Notes: generated by a model from the sequence alone, not told the origin. Positions 37,441 through 51,000 are shown, numbered from the stretch's first letter. The stretch is DNA of 64,000 bases from Amaranthus tricolor (GCF_026212465.1 NC_080050.1:2835144-2899143), one strand, 5' to 3'. A program made the numbers and translations.

Positions 37441-38700
37441 TTAAGACTTTGAATGCCAAAGACCAAATGCAGAGGAATGCCAAAGAACAAATACAAAGCA
37501 ATGCCAAAGGGAGAAAAAAAACAAAAGTTGTTATTACTTGATAATTCAGAGAGCTATTTAGTTCGTGTATAGATAAGATCTTATGGAAAGACCGTCTCAC
37601 ACAAAAATTTATTTAAGGTTATAATTGATAACTTTAACACTATAAAAAATGATAACTTTAGGGAGCAAATCTCCTTTGCGACCGTTGTATGTATGCGGCC
37701 AATTCAAATTTCAACCCAACAATTTTTAATGCCATCATACTTCAAACTTTTCAAAATGCCTATTCCAAGGCTCAAGATCCCAATAATTAAAAATGTACAA
37801 TTTAAGTATTCAAAATAAACATTTCAAGACTTAAATTCAACATCATACTATAAAGATTTAAATGTCTATTCGAAGTCTTAAAATGTACTCCCTCTGCAAC
37901 ACTTAATTTGCACCATTTTTCATATTAGTTTGTTCTATCCATTTTTCACCTTTTTTTGGCAATAATCTGATGCTCTTTCTTTTAATCTCATTCATAAATT
38001 TATTGTCTATCTTTATGTTAACCACTCATTTTTATCATCACTTTTTTTTTGTCATATTCTCCAACTCAATTTCCCACTCCACTAAATTTCACTGAAAAAG
38101 TATTGGGTGCATTCTCGTAGGGATAGAGGAAATATATTCAAAAGCTTAAAATATCCATTCCAAGGATTAAAAAGCCTTTACATTCTTTTTCCAAAAGGAT
38201 TAAGTTTAATGTCCTACTTCAAAATTTAAATCTCTATTACAAGGCTTAAAATGTCTCTTCTAATTATTAAAACCCTCACTCAAAGCCTTAACCTTCTTTT
38301 TTTATATAAAGTTTGAAAGTTAACATCCTACTTCAAAGTTTTTAGCGCCTATTCTAAGGACTAAAATGTCAATTTCAAGGCTTAAAATGACCTTTTCAAG
38401 CCTTAACCTTCATTTTTCAAAAGATTAAGTTTAACTTCGTTTTAAAGGTCTTTTTAAGTCTTAAAATGTCTATTCCAAGAAGTAGATTGCCTACTTTAAA
38501 ACTTAAAATGGCAACACCAAGTCTTAAATTGTCAATTTAATCCTTAAAATGTCAATTTTAAAGCTTAAATTGCCTACTCTAATACCTAATTTTAATCTTC
38601 TACTTCAAAACTTAAAATATCAATTTTAAGCTTTGAATAGTCAATTTCAAGCTTTAAAATGCCAGTTTCAAAGCTTAAATTGCCTAACATAAGACGTTTA
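37440..38700. repeat. Degenerate short-period repeat field
   Basis: A loose unit of about 22-25 bp, close to CTTAAAATGTCTATTCCAAG, recurs with much variation from about 37740 to 38690, with the motif CTTAAAATG, CTTAAATTG or similar appearing many times. At 37450-37510 a separate motif, AATGCCAAAG, repeats three to four times. No coding potential. Confidence 0.65.
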
Positions 38701-39185
38701 TAACTGCTACAACTAGATAATTGAAATGTATCCAAATATAATGACATAGTTGCAGTCTTGAAGATGTCATGGAAAACAAGTTAGAAGTCATAGTGCTACA
38801 TGGAGATGGAGGCTAATGTAGATAATCAATTGAAGACATTTCATCATCTTCATCACCATACTCGTTATCATCATTTACCATCATTGTCTTTAGTACCAAA
38901 CCATATATATCCCATGCACATCCACAAATTAAGATCTTGATATTATGAAAGTAATTCAATCTTATATAATCAAGCAAATAGATATACACATAGACGATCA
39001 AAGAAAACGATCGAAGCAGACAATTGAGAAGAAAGAAAGATTGATGTAGTGAGGAAGAATTAAAGAAATAGTTGTTTTCTTTTATTTTGCTAAATGGGCT
39101 ATGAGGTCTCACACATGAAATTGTCTCACGGGAGAAATTTTGAAAATTAAAAGTAATCATTTTAAGATTAAGTCATCACTTTTAG

Positions 39186-39188
<3 letters not shown>

Positions 39189-39270
<82 letters not shown>
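39189..39270. repeat. (AT)n microsatellite
   Basis: Uninterrupted AT run of about 41 units. Confidence 0.95.
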
Positions 39271-39274
<4 letters not shown>

Positions 39275-39529
39275 AACTTTGTAAAAATACTTTGAAAATT
39301 TGTTATGTACTTTAGTTCAAAGAGAACAAGAGCCGGTATCTCATTTATTAAACTAACGGCCCGTACAATTTTACAACGATTTAACAGGCCCATTCTCCAC
39401 TAGTCGGACACTGAGACTTATAATGGGCCATGCTACCCTTACCTATTTCGGAGATTTTGTTAAACTTCTTGAAACTTGATAGCGAATTGGACCACAATAA
39501 ACTAAGCACATATATAACATAAATTTTTA

Positions 39530-39750
39530 TACACAAATTCTCATATGAGACGATCTTACGGTGAGACTATTTTAATTGGATTGGTTCAATTATATTTATT
39601 TAGACGGTCTCATAGTGAGATCATTTTTATTAGACTGAACATTTGATATGTTAAATTGATCACTTATAATTCTAATGTGATCAATTAGAAAAATAGACTA
39701 ATCATATAAATTTTTCTCATAATGAGACGGTCTCATATAAGATGAGTTGT
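39530..39750. repeat. GAGACGGTCTC-family repeat, complex copy
   Basis: Contains ACACAAATTCTCATATGAGAC at the left and GAGACGGTCTCATATAAGAT at the right in inverse orientation, with extra copies of AGACGGTCTCAT between. It may be two elements, one inside the other. Target duplication not found. Confidence 0.5.
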
Positions 39751-39912
39751 AAATATAAATACTATATAAATACTCCAATTCCAAAATTTGATTACAATTG
39801 TAAATTTTAAACACAAATTATAGTATGTTATGGACATATATGACTAGTAGATTACATACAAAGTTTACCATACACACTGTTATTGTAAGTTTGAAGAAAA
39901 ATTATATACTAA

Positions 39913-40428
39913 CGGCCCGTTTGGTACATGGTATTAGAGGGCGGTAATGGTAATAAAATTAAATAATGAAAAATTTGGTTGTTTGGATGCCTTCAATGGT
40001 AATGGATGGTAATAAAATAAGGTAATAAAATTACCAAAAAGGGCCATTTTTATTACCATCAAACAGCCTGGTATTAGGCGGTAATGGTAATGAAGTATTA
40101 CTGTGGTAATAAAATAAGGTAATGTTGTTTCGAGCTGAAGAAAAAAAATATTGAAGAAAAAAAGGTAATGTATATAATTATCTAAAAAAATATTATTATT
40201 AAAAAAAGAATCATTAGATAAAATAATTTAGATACAATAATGCTTTTAGATACAAATATACAATAATAAAACTAAGAGTCAGTACCATTTTTTATTACTA
40301 ACAACCAAATGCAATTAATGGAATATTATCTTCCATTACTATTCTTTAGTCATGCACACCAAACAAAAGAATCTTCATTACTAATTCTCATATCCATTCC
40401 TTCATTACTATTGCCATTATAACATTTC
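39913..40428. mobile_element. Tourist-like MITE, copy 2, right end missing
   Basis: Highly similar to 31479-32035 over nearly its whole length. The left end CGGCCCGTTTGGTACATGG follows TAA (39910-39912). Similarity stops after ATAACATTTC at 40428, so about 45 bp and the right terminus are gone. Confidence 0.8.
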
Positions 40429-42034
40429 GGGTGGTAAGTGCAAAATATAAATTATGTATAAATTAGGTTGAACCTAATAAATATTTAAATTTATTACGAT
40501 ATTTAGAAACTATTTTGACCATGTATTTGGTTGTTATATATGAGGTGTTGTACTTTGACGTTTCTTGGTGTAGATGTCAACTATATAAATGAGTATATTC
40601 CATATATTTGAGATTTTGTTATCAAGAGCTATGCTGAGAAATTGCATTTGAATTGAAGTCATATTTGAATATAAAATAAAATAATATAACATAAAATAAT
40701 CTTGATGAACTTATTGATGGCATGAAAGTAAGAAGGCCTAAGATCACAATTTGATCTAGGTTCCACATAAAAGAAAAAGTGATATTTGTTGTTTAGAAAT
40801 GCAATTTTAATTTATTTGAAATTTCAACGAACATAATAATAACAAAGAAAATGAGTAGGAAATATATTAAGAAAATAATTAGGTTTAGGGTTAATTGTTT
40901 CTCAACCCTGATAAAACAATACTACTAGGAAGCATTCATCACCCAATAGTTTATACTCACTCCAATTCAACACTAACGTCTTATTTGCTTTTTGGATACT
41001 ATTCATCTCTTACTTTTAATTTGTATTTTATAAGTTAAAACATAGTCAATTGAAATCTTGTTTTATTCGTCTCAATACAAGGATTATTCATATTAATTTT
41101 CCGTAATTTTTAATTATTCACCATTAGAGATATTAACGATTGAATAATTGTATTGGATAGAGTGTATAAAGTAAATGAACATCAATAATGAATTGGAAGG
41201 AATATCTATTTAAATCAAACGTAGAATTTTTATTAAGATGAATATATAAAGATGGGGTTTTTTAAATTAATTTTCCTAAAAAAATTTAGGTAATAGAAGT
41301 ATATTTCATGCAATATGTTTCGGTAATAATGTTCACAAACACCCTCAAATTATATTACAAATTATATCTTTCTTTAAATATGTCGAAAATTGATTTGGAC
41401 ATCGAAAAAAACGTTCTTGTAATATAAATAAATAAAGCCATCTTTATCCTTTCTAGTTTCCTACCATCAATGCAATCAAATTGAACTATTTATTCAGTTC
41501 ACCAATGACCTACAACTCATCATTGGTCACATTTAAATAAAACAGCTTGTCTTGAAACTTTCTTATCATGAGATGAATTCATATAATTAGTTTATTTCTA
41601 CAACTGATTACTTTAAATTTATAAATAATCACTTTAACACACTAAATGTCTATGGGTCAGCCCAATAGTTATAGTCCTTTCCATAACACCGTTTCATTTA
41701 CGAATTTGAGTAAATAAAAACAAATTTTGCAAAAAAAAGTATATATTTATAATATGAGGCAGATATATTTAGTCACGCTTTTAAGATCGAATTCAATCGA
41801 TGGAGTAGAGCTTAGAGGAGAAGATAAAAAATCTTATCATGTGCAGGTCCAAAATATACATCAATGGTCCCCTTTCCTTAGCTAGTGTTGTCGCATGGGC
41901 ACTGGCACTGCCCTTAATATCTGGCATTACATTGTTCTATTTCCTTTCTTTATATATAGAAGTATTATTTAGGAATATCATTTCTAGCAACTTGTTTTTT
42001 CAATATATTAATTAATAATTTATATTATAGCTCG

Positions 42035-42170
42035 TTTTATATAAGATCGTTACAGTGACTTTAAAACAAGAAAATCATAGACTAAAAGTTTTTAGCTATT
42101 ATTAGACTATTTAGCCCAAGTATGAGGCATGTCTCATGGTGAGACCGTCTCATACAAGAATTTGTGTTAA
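42035..42170. repeat. GAGACGGTCTC-family MITE
   Basis: About 135 bp. The left end AGCTCGTTTTATATAAGATC pairs imperfectly with the right end GTCTCATACAAGAATTTGTG. Closely related to the copy at 42780-42915. The flanks TTTATATTA and TTAATATTA match at 8 of 9 bases. Confidence 0.6.
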
Positions 42171-42779
42171 TATTATATAAATATTACTAACCCTTTTATT
42201 TTATTAAGGATTTGGTGCCACTAGTTTAAGGACAAATCAACTTCCTTGAAAAAGAAATACTTGTACAAGTTTAAGTTATTACAAAGCTTTTGCTAAGGGT
42301 GTCTCTATTTCACTTGTTGTGATTGATTGGTTGGCTTAACCCCCCAATAGATAGCTAAATCCGACCCAAAAAATATGCTCAAAATTTTAAAATTGAGGTA
42401 TAACCATTAAAATAAGATAAGATGACCCTAAAATATCCAAGTGACTACCAAACCTACATGCTTTAATTAAGTACGTCAATTTCATTAGAGGAAGAAAATT
42501 ATTAGGGTAGATGCACATATAGTGATTGTGGATTCCACCGGTATTTAAAAATATTTTAATGGAGTATTTTTTTTATGGAAAATAGAGTAGTTAGAATTAA
42601 GCTTTTTTACGATGAAACTTTTTTAAAATAGAATCTATAATTTAAAATAGTATCTACAATAATGAAGATCAACGCAAATTAAGCAAGAACACAATGATTT
42701 AACGGTACCGTACAAGGTAACTGATCTCTCTTCAAAATGATTATATTTCTTTAATAGATTCAACAATATAAGAAATATA

Positions 42780-42915
42780 GCCCGTTTTGTATGAGACTGT
42801 CTCTCGGTGAGACGACCTCAAAATAAGAAGCCTATAAATTTATATTTCTATTATCAGATATTTAACCCAAGTATGAGACATGTCTCACGGTGTGACTGTC
42901 TCATACAAGAATCTG
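42780..42915. repeat. GAGACGGTCTC-family MITE
   Basis: The left end AGCCCGTTTTGTATGAGACT and the right end GACTGTCTCATACAAGAATC are inverted. Same size and order as 42035-42170, including the shared internal TTTAACCCAAGTATGAG (TTTAGCCC in the other copy). Confidence 0.65.
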
Positions 42916-44414
42916 CGAAAAAAATTAATCTCATTCAAAGATGAACTAACTCTTAATTAAGAACTCGCAAAACCCTCCAATAAAAAAGTTTTCTCACTAG
43001 TACAATGGCAAAACTAGCTAAGGCTTACTAAGCCTTTCTCTTGCTAGTACTAATCCTCACACCATCAATATATTTTCTGATTAATAACCGACTTTTATAG
43101 CCAATTAAATTAGAGAAAAGCAATCTCTCATAGCACAACACACACACTATGAATGATCAATAGTTATCTCATGCGCATTTGCTAGACCCGTTCGGACGGG
43201 CAAATCTGCTTATCTGCATTTACTGGATTCTACAATAGGAGTTCATTCGAACGCTCCTCCATGCACATTCAAGCACCCTGGCGTTGCACCTCATCTTGGA
43301 TTCCTCGAAGCTTCATCGCCAAAAGGCACTCCATCCCTTGGCATCCCCATCATCCTCAACAACGATACATGTGTTATGAATTGAGTTATTAGGTGATCAC
43401 TATCACCTCTATGTATAGGTGATTTGACTCTTGTGCTAATATTTGTAATTTAAAAGAATTAAGAGTATTTTGCGATTACCTTTTTCCTTGAATTGAAAAG
43501 AGTTGTATCTCTAATACGATAATGCTACTGTTGAAATAGATCATAATATGATATGTTGCATACATTTTGTAAGTTGTTTATTCATGTACCTATGAATAAA
43601 AATAGAATGAATGTAATCACTATTTACTCCATATATGTTGAAGAACTCAACAATTTTATCTATGATTTTGTGATAAAGGGTGCTCTCCAATCATTTGAAT
43701 AGGAATGCAACACATACATGGGGAAGCTCTGTAAGGTGCTAGCGTGACATTTCGCATAACTTTTAAATAACATACTATAAAAATATATTTTTCTATTTAA
43801 TTAATATGATATGTTAGGGATAAATTTAGGAAATATTGGGTGGTAAATTTAGGACATAGAAATATTTACAAGATATCGCGTTTATCTTTTTATGGTATCT
43901 TGTATGATATATATTGAGGGAAATGAATGATAAAGAGAAAAGGGTTTTCATTGAATTTGTCATGATATTAGAGCCGATGGTTCGATCAAAATTTAAAAAT
44001 GATAGGTCCGAAAAGAATGACGTTTTTACCTTAATTGGTTACTCCCACATGCTAACTTCTCACATGCGAACTTGACGGGAGTTCGCATGTGAGGGGTTAT
44101 CCCACATCGACAAATTGAAAATGGTGTGCACGCTTTATAAGCAATTGAAGACCTTCTTCCCATTGCCATATGGTTTTGGAATGGTATATATCTCCTTAGT
44201 TTATGAAGTGCGTGCACCTCATGTCTCCGCATTAACGTACTGGCATTCACAATAAGTCCAGCCTAATTTCACATGGTATCAAGAGCTTAGGTTAGGGCAA
44301 AATTCATTTTTTTTCATAGCCGTCTTCTAGAATGGCCAAGGACGATGAGAGCTCTTCATCACAACCAACCATGATCTTGAGTATCACCTCGGCTCGAGTG
44401 ATCACCCCGGAATC

Positions 44415-45346
44415 GTGATTACTCCTGTCAAATTAAAAGGTCCGAATTATGATGAATGGGCAAAAGCAGTACGTAGAGCCTTGATTGCAAAGTGGAAATT
44501 CAGGTTCGTCGACCGCACGATTACAGAGCCTTCAATGGGATCTTCGAAGCACAAACATTGGGTTGCTGTGAATTCAATGTTAGTATCATGGATAACTAAT
44601 ACTCTTGTGATGGATTGCGCTCTACAATTGAGGACTATGACGTGGTGTGTGATTTGTGGATACATCTCAAGCAGAGGTATTGTGTTGTTAGTGGACTCGG
44701 GTGTGCCATTCAAGAGATTCCTTAGGAATGTGCAAGCAAGTATCATCCTAGTCGATGACAGAATATTTCAGTAGATTATCCAAGATTTGGGGTGAATTAG
44801 TACAATGTTGTCGTGTTCCCCAGTGCACTTGTGGAACATGTAAGTGTAATATTGCAAAGCAGGTGGTTGCTATTCGTGAGGAGGATTACTTACATTATTT
44901 TCTAATTGGCTGGCCTTGATGATCTATACGAGGAATCATTGGCACAATCTCCACTTCCTTTGGTGGATACGGCCTATCAAACGGTGATCAACACTGAACG
45001 ACTTCGTGCCAAAGAGGGACGACCAAAGGAAAATGTGATGACTTTTAAGGTGGATGCATATGGCAAATCGGATTTAGGAGATGGCGAACGACTTTTTTGT
45101 ACTCACTGCAATAGGCTTGGTCATACCAAGGATGATTGTTATCAGTTGAAAGGTTATCCTGATTGGTGGGATGAAAATCAAAAGGGAGGATGGGGCCGTG
45201 GTCGAGGTGGCTCTAACTCTCGTGGTGGCAAAGGTGGTCGTGGTTCAAGTGGGGGTAGTGGAAATACTACTACTTCCTTCACACATCGGGCAAATGCCGT
45301 GCATGGTGGGGTTAATAGTAATGCTAATGGTGGTTCTTTGGTCTAA
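44415..45346 (+). pseudogene. copia gag remnant
   Basis: Encodes a gag start region (ITPVKLKGPNYDEWAKAVRR), then loses frame near 44620-44770 and resumes at 44906. The zinc knuckle CTHCNRLGHTKDDC is intact, followed by YPDWW and a Gly-rich RNA-binding-like tail. Gag would package element RNA (family knowledge). Non-functional because of stops and shifts. Confidence 0.8.
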
Positions 45347-45419
45347 GGAAATCCTACACAAGGGCTTGTAGGGGTAACTTCTGATCAAGTACATTATTGA
45401 TCTGCTCACTAAACCAAAA

Positions 45420-47226
45420 CAACGAATAGAAGGTAATGCAAGTGTAGTGTGGATTGTGGATACCGGTGCATCTAATCATGTGGCAAATGATATTTCACTT
45501 ATGAGGAATATCCAGACAACACAGAATTGTCCAGTGGGATTACCGAATGGTCAAGCAGTGATTGCGAATTAATAGGCTTCGGTCACTTTGGAGGATGATT
45601 TGGTGCTTGATAATGTTTTATTTGTTCCTCACTTAAATTGCAATTTAATTTCTGTGACTCAATTGAGTGATGAATCGAGATGTACTCTACAATTCGCTAA
45701 CAAACTTTGTGTTATACAGGACCATTTGAAGAGGACGGTGATTGGAGTGGGTGAACGGTGTAGTGGACTTTATCTCTGTGGTGTGCCGCAAGCCAGGGTG
45801 CTAGCAGTGGATTGTGTGGTGGATCTTTGGCATCAACGCATGGGTTATCCATTGGACAGAGTTCTAAAGTTACTTCCACCTGTGAGTAACTTTGTTAGGA
45901 GACATAATATTGTTTGTGACATATGCCCGGGGGAAAACAATCTAGAAATAGTATGTGGGTTTGAACAATTATGGTCCAACTGATGATGAATTTGATGTAT
46001 GGAATGCTGGAAGTTTTGAGGAAGTGAAAGAGACGGGCGTTGAGGTCCCAATTGTGGTGGCTGACCAAACCGCGGAGTCAACTGTGCCGCCCATATATTC
46101 AAACACAGCCAGCTCGCTAGGTGACTGTGAGGTATTTATAGGTGATATAAGGGCTGCTGACATTACTTCTCTCCCCACCGGCGTTCAGCCACTGCTGTTA
46201 AGAGTGAGGGGGGGGGGGGGGGGGGATGTATAACAATGAAGAGGTCAATTCTAGTGTAGAAGAGTTGGCTTGTGGGAAAAGAGTTTAAATTCCTTCCACA
46301 AAATTAAGAGATTATGTCACACATAACACTCGAAAGAATAAAGTCTCTTCACCATCTGCGGCATCACTTTCCTCAGGTAGTCCCTATCTTATAACATATT
46401 TTGTTAATTATGATCGTTTTTCCGAAAAACATAGAAATTTTATTACTACGATAACTAAGGCTCAAATTCCGTGATCTTTCAAGGAAGCAATGAAACATGA
46501 AGGGTAAAGAGATGCTATGGCATCTGAAATAAAAGCTCATGAAGATCAAGGAACATGGAGTTTGGAGGAACATCAAGTAGGGAAGAAAGCCCTTGGAAGC
46601 AAATGGGTGTATACACAGAAGAGAGATGAGGAAGGAAATTTACTTCGTTTAAAGGCACGACTAGTTGTGTCTTGGGAATCATCAGGAAGAAGAAATTGAT
46701 AACAATGAAACATTTGCTCCAGTGGCAAAATGTCTACTGTTCGCAATTTCTTAGCATTTGCCGCTGTTAAAAATTGGAATGTACATCAAATGGATGTGCA
46801 TAATGCTTTCTTACATGGTGATTCACAGGAGGAGATATAAATGAAGGTGCAACTAGGGTTTCAGAAAAATAATTCTAACAAAGTTTGCAGGATGAAGAAA
46901 TCTTGTATGGTTTAAAACAGGCTCCGACATACTGGTTTGAGAAGTTGTCCATAGCTTTAAAGCAATATGGTTTTAAACAACCATATTCAGATTATTCTTT
47001 GTTCACCTTGTCAAAAGGTGGATTACAGTTGAGTGTGTTGATTTATGTGGATGATATGATTGATGTTAGGAATAGTACTTTTGCTTTGGAAAGTTTTAAA
47101 TCATATTTAGGTGAATGTTTTAAGATGAAGAATTTAGGGACACTTAAATATTTTTTGGGACTAGAAGTAGTGCGTAGTAAACATGGTTTCTATGTTTGTC
47201 AACAAATTACTTCGACGAAAATATAG
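45420..47226 (+). pseudogene. copia pol remnant (protease, pre-integrase, partial RT)
   Basis: The protease motif VDTGASNH, the GAG-pre-integrase LWHQRMGYP (near 45825-45850) and the RT segments SKWVYTQKRDEEGNL, LKARLVV and LIYVDDMI are visible. The integrase core is deleted. RT is split by stops near 46475, 46505, 46697 and 46840. An 18-G run lies at 46208-46225 in the linker. Confidence 0.8.
46208..46225. repeat. Homopolymer G run (18)
   Basis: Eighteen consecutive G inside the pol linker. Could be a polypurine tract expansion or an assembly artefact. Confidence 0.85.
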
Positions 47227-47673
47227 TCACAATAAATTATTTTATAATCATTAACCTTTGGTAACGAGATGTTTTCACAACAATTGTCTTTCTTCCTCTA
47301 ATTCACTTCGGCTTGTTTTCACGCTATCGAATGCAGTATTTTGAACCTTAACATATTTTGTTACGTATAATAAAAAATTATAAATCTTTATATTTGATAG
47401 TATGCATTGAAAAAAACACAAACAAGATTTCATGTGACTATATTTTTTCTTATACATAAAAAATAAAATGTAAAATAATATCAATTGATGAATATCAACT
47501 ACTATTCAAGTGTAGTAACTATTTTTGAACCCTAGGTTTGATCAACCACTTATAAGGAAAAGAAGTAGAATAACCCAAAGCATAAACAATGTAATAGACT
47601 CATCATTGAGGTATTCTTTCTTTGGTAAAGAGGATCTTTTCTAGCTTTCCCATGTTAGATGGTTGGTTGAAGA
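47227..47673. other. Short non-coding gap between transposons
   Basis: AT-rich DNA between the truncated plus-strand copia element and the MULE-type MITE. No feature seen. Confidence 0.5.
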
Positions 47674-47682
47674 GTTATGAAT
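47674..47682. repeat. Left 9-bp duplication of the interrupted MITE
   Basis: GTTATGAAT, repeated exactly at 53991-53999 on the far side of the copia insertion. Confidence 0.75.
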
Positions 47683-47835
47683 CACAAATTCTTGTGAGAG
47701 ACGGTCTCTTTGAGATACCATCTCTAATTGGGCTGACCGAGTATATATTTTTTAAATATTGTAAGTAGGCATTAAGAATAATGTAAGTAGACATTTAAGA
47801 TATTAAAAGTAGGTATAAAGATTACGGTAAGTAAG

Positions 47836-48050
47836 AGATAAAATAACAGACACTGTTTTGGTTTTAAGCACTAATGCTATATTGTATTATTAAAAAACAG
47901 TTAAAACTTAACAAATATTTATACTAAATAACATAGTTAGGGTTCCCTTAATCATAGGACTACACTAACCCACTAACAGCCATTAATATACTAAAAATAG
48001 AACTTACTAAGTAAAGCTATAATATAAGAATTTCAATTAATTTTCTAACA
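47836..48050 (-). repeat. 3' LTR of the minus-strand copia element
   Basis: On the minus strand it starts TGTTAGAAAATTAATTGAAA and ends GTTATTTTATCT. It is preceded by the polypurine tract and is similar to 53675-53873, with scattered differences and small indels indicating some age. The terminus CT instead of CA is unusual. Confidence 0.85.
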
Positions 48051-51000
48051 CTCCCCCTCAAGTTGGATGGTAGGATCCCTAACACCCAACTTGCACAAAG
48101 TATCTTCAAACGGAAGAGCCCCAACCGCTTTTTTCAGAATATCGGCTAACTAGTCCTTTGATCGCACATATGGTAGACTAATTATTTTTGCATCTAGATT
48201 ATCCTTGATAAAATGCCTGTCTACCTCAACATGTTTAGTTTGATCATGTTGTACCGGATTTTCTGAGATACTAATAGCTGCATCATTATCACAAAAATCT
48301 CACAACTCCTTTCTGAAGGAATACCAAGTTCAGTTAGAAGTTTTTGTAACCACAAAGCCTCAGAGATGTCTTTCGCAATACCTCTAAACTCAGCCTCAGC
48401 GCTGGACATTGCAACAACCTTCTGCTTCTTACTTTTCCAGGTTAAAAGATTCCCTCCTACCAAGGAAAAAGATCCTAAGGTAGACCTCTTGCTGTCATGA
48501 TCTCTTGCCTAATCTGCGTCTGTGTAGACTTGAAGATCCAAATGCCCATTTTTACAAAACACTACCCCTCTTCCTGGAGTACCCTTAAGGTATCTTAATA
48601 TTCTATAAACTGCCTCCATATGCTGCTCTTGAGGCTTATGCATGAATCTACTCACCACTCCTACCACATACGAGATGTTTGGACGTGTGTGAGAAAGGTA
48701 AATGAGCTTTCCAACCAATCTCTGATACCTCCTCCGATCTACAAGAGTTCCAGTTCCATCCTCACTGATTTGCAACCCGCGGTTTACCATCATAGGAATC
48801 TCAATGGGCTTACAGTCTAACATCCCAGTCTCTGTCAATAAGTCAAGAACATATTTCTTTTGAGAGATAAAAATACCTAACTTTGATCGAAGTACCTCTA
48901 TTCCTAAGAAGTATTTAAGTTCTCCAAGATCCTCCATTTTAAATTCTTGGAACAACCTCCTTTTCAAATGAGTAATTTCTTCTTTGTCATCTCCATTAAT
49001 AATCATATCATCCACATAAATGATAAGACAGGTAATTAATTTACCTTGCCGTCTCAGAAAGAGAGTGTGATCAGAGTTACTTTATTTATATCCAAATTCC
49101 TTAATAGCTAATGTAAATATTCTAAATCAAGCTCTAGGAGACTGCTTTAGGCCATACAAAGCTTTCTTTAATCAGCAGCCTTCTCCTTTCAAAAAATGTT
49201 GAGAAAAACCGAATAGAGCTTCCATGTAGACTTCCTCAGTGAGATTACCATGTAAAAATGCATTTTTAACATCAAACTGATAGAGAGGCCAATCTTTATT
49301 AGGCGCGACCGAGAACAATACCCTTATAGTATCAATTTTTGCCACCGGGGAAAAAGTTTTTGAATAGTCGATTCCATATGTATGAATATACCCTTTTGCT
49401 ACAAGTCGAGCCTTGTATCTTTCAATTGTCCCATCTGCTCTATATTTGATTGTATATACCCATCTACATCCCACAACAATATTTCTTGATGGTAGTCAGC
49501 ACTTTTCCCACGTATCTTTTTTTTTGAAGAGCTTTGATCTCCTCTTCCATAACTTTCTTCCAATGCTTTTCTTTAAGAGCTTGTTCAACCGTGTCTGGAA
49601 CTTTGTTGGAATATAGAGAAGTATTGAAGGCTTTAGCACTTAAGGAGAGATTATCAGGATCAGGATGCTTTATTGGATATCTGGATTTGTGATCCTCATG
49701 CTCTAGATCATATCTCTTTGGTGGAATGCCCCTTGTGCTTTGAGAGGGTAGCTGATACTTGGTACTTGTGCCCTGTGCCACTGGAACTTCTAACTCTTTT
49801 GCCTGTATTCATAGTTAGTTTCAAACAAATTCTCACATTGACTACGCACCTCGAGAGTAGGAGTAGAAAGCTCAAACTGAGGAAGCTCAGGTAAATGTTG
49901 CTCAGGATGTTCAGACAGTTGCTCAGAAGTAGTAAGAGGAAGATCAGGACCCTGAAAAATAGGACATTCGACAATAGGGCATTCAGTTGGAGTGCCCACT
50001 TGCTCTGGAGGATCGTCAGAATTAGTCATTAATGTACTTGTTAGCCAACTTAGATCATCTATTGGACTTTCCCCCTGACATTGAAGGTGGTTATAGAAGT
50101 ACTCGGTTTCAACAAACTCACAGTCCATAGTGATATAGACTCATTTTTGGACAAGGTCAAAGCAGCGAGATCCAAACTGATGAACCCCATACCCCACAAA
50201 TACACACTTGAGTGCTCGAGGTGCTAACTTATGGCGAGAGTGTTTAGGTAAATGGACATAAACTATACACCCAAAGACACGAGGAGAAAGAGAATTAAGA
50301 GAGGGTACAGGTGTATGTGTTCCAAGTGAATAAAGAGGTGTTTGATACAGAAGTTTCTTAGTGGGAAATCTATTAGTCAAATAAATAGTCGTATCAATTG
50401 CTTCAGGCCACAAATGTACAAGTACAGAGGATTCTAGCATCATCGCACTAGTCATTTCAAGCAAAGTGCGATTTTTCCGTTCAGCAACACCATTTTGTTG
50501 GGGTGTGTAAGGGCAAGTTGTTTGATGTATAAGGCCGTTTGTCGAAAAAAAGGATTTCATTTTAGCATTAACATATTATGTACCATCAGATTGAAGAACT
50601 TAAAGTTTCGTTTGAAATTGAGTAACAATTATGTTGTAAAAATTGACAAAAGTGTAGAATACTTCATATTTGTGCTTAAGTAAGAATACCCAACACATTT
50701 TAGTACAATCACCAATAAATAGAACATAATAAGAGAAATTATGAGAAGCACATTCAGGAGCAGGACCCCAGACATCAGAATGAGAAAGCACCAAATGTTT
50801 GTCAGTCTTATTAAAACTAATAGGATATGAATGTTTGTGACTTTTTGCCAAAATAGAGGGTTCACAATTAAAATCCAATTGCAAACTAGCTAATGATGGA
50901 AACAGACGTTTGAGATACCCTATCGAAGGATGCCCTAGCCGACGATGCCAAGTCTATTCCTGACTTTCTAATGATCCATGAGCAAGAGCTGCGTTACCTT

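Larger units (their letters stand above)
40429..43811. other. Intergenic DNA
   Basis: No gene recognised. It contains two GAGACGGTCTC-family copies (listed) and a GC-richer stretch at about 43190-43370 with the palindrome GACCCGTTCGGACGGGC-like sequence near 43185-43202 but no protein match. Confidence 0.5.
43812..47226 (+). mobile_element. Decayed Ty1/copia element, integrase missing
   Basis: The leader has two primer-binding-like sites: TGATATTAGAGCC at 43963 after an LTR-like TGTTAGGG...TTTGTCA (43812-43962), and TGGTATCAAGAGC at 44274. Gag follows (44415-45346) with a zinc knuckle starting CTHCNRLGHTKDDC and a Gly/Arg-rich tail, then protease (VDTGASNH near 45455), a GAG-pre-integrase segment (45588-45945), a linker, and reverse transcriptase (about 46510-47226) with YVDD near 47045. 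The integrase catalytic core is absent between about 45950 and 46230. Several stops and frameshifts break the frame, and no RNase H or 3' LTR is present. Two LTR leaders suggest a chimera or nested insertion. Confidence 0.8.

Noticed and set aside
37440..38700. CRISPR-like array
   Set aside because: Repeats are degenerate, not separated by unique spacers of constant length, and the genome is a plant's.
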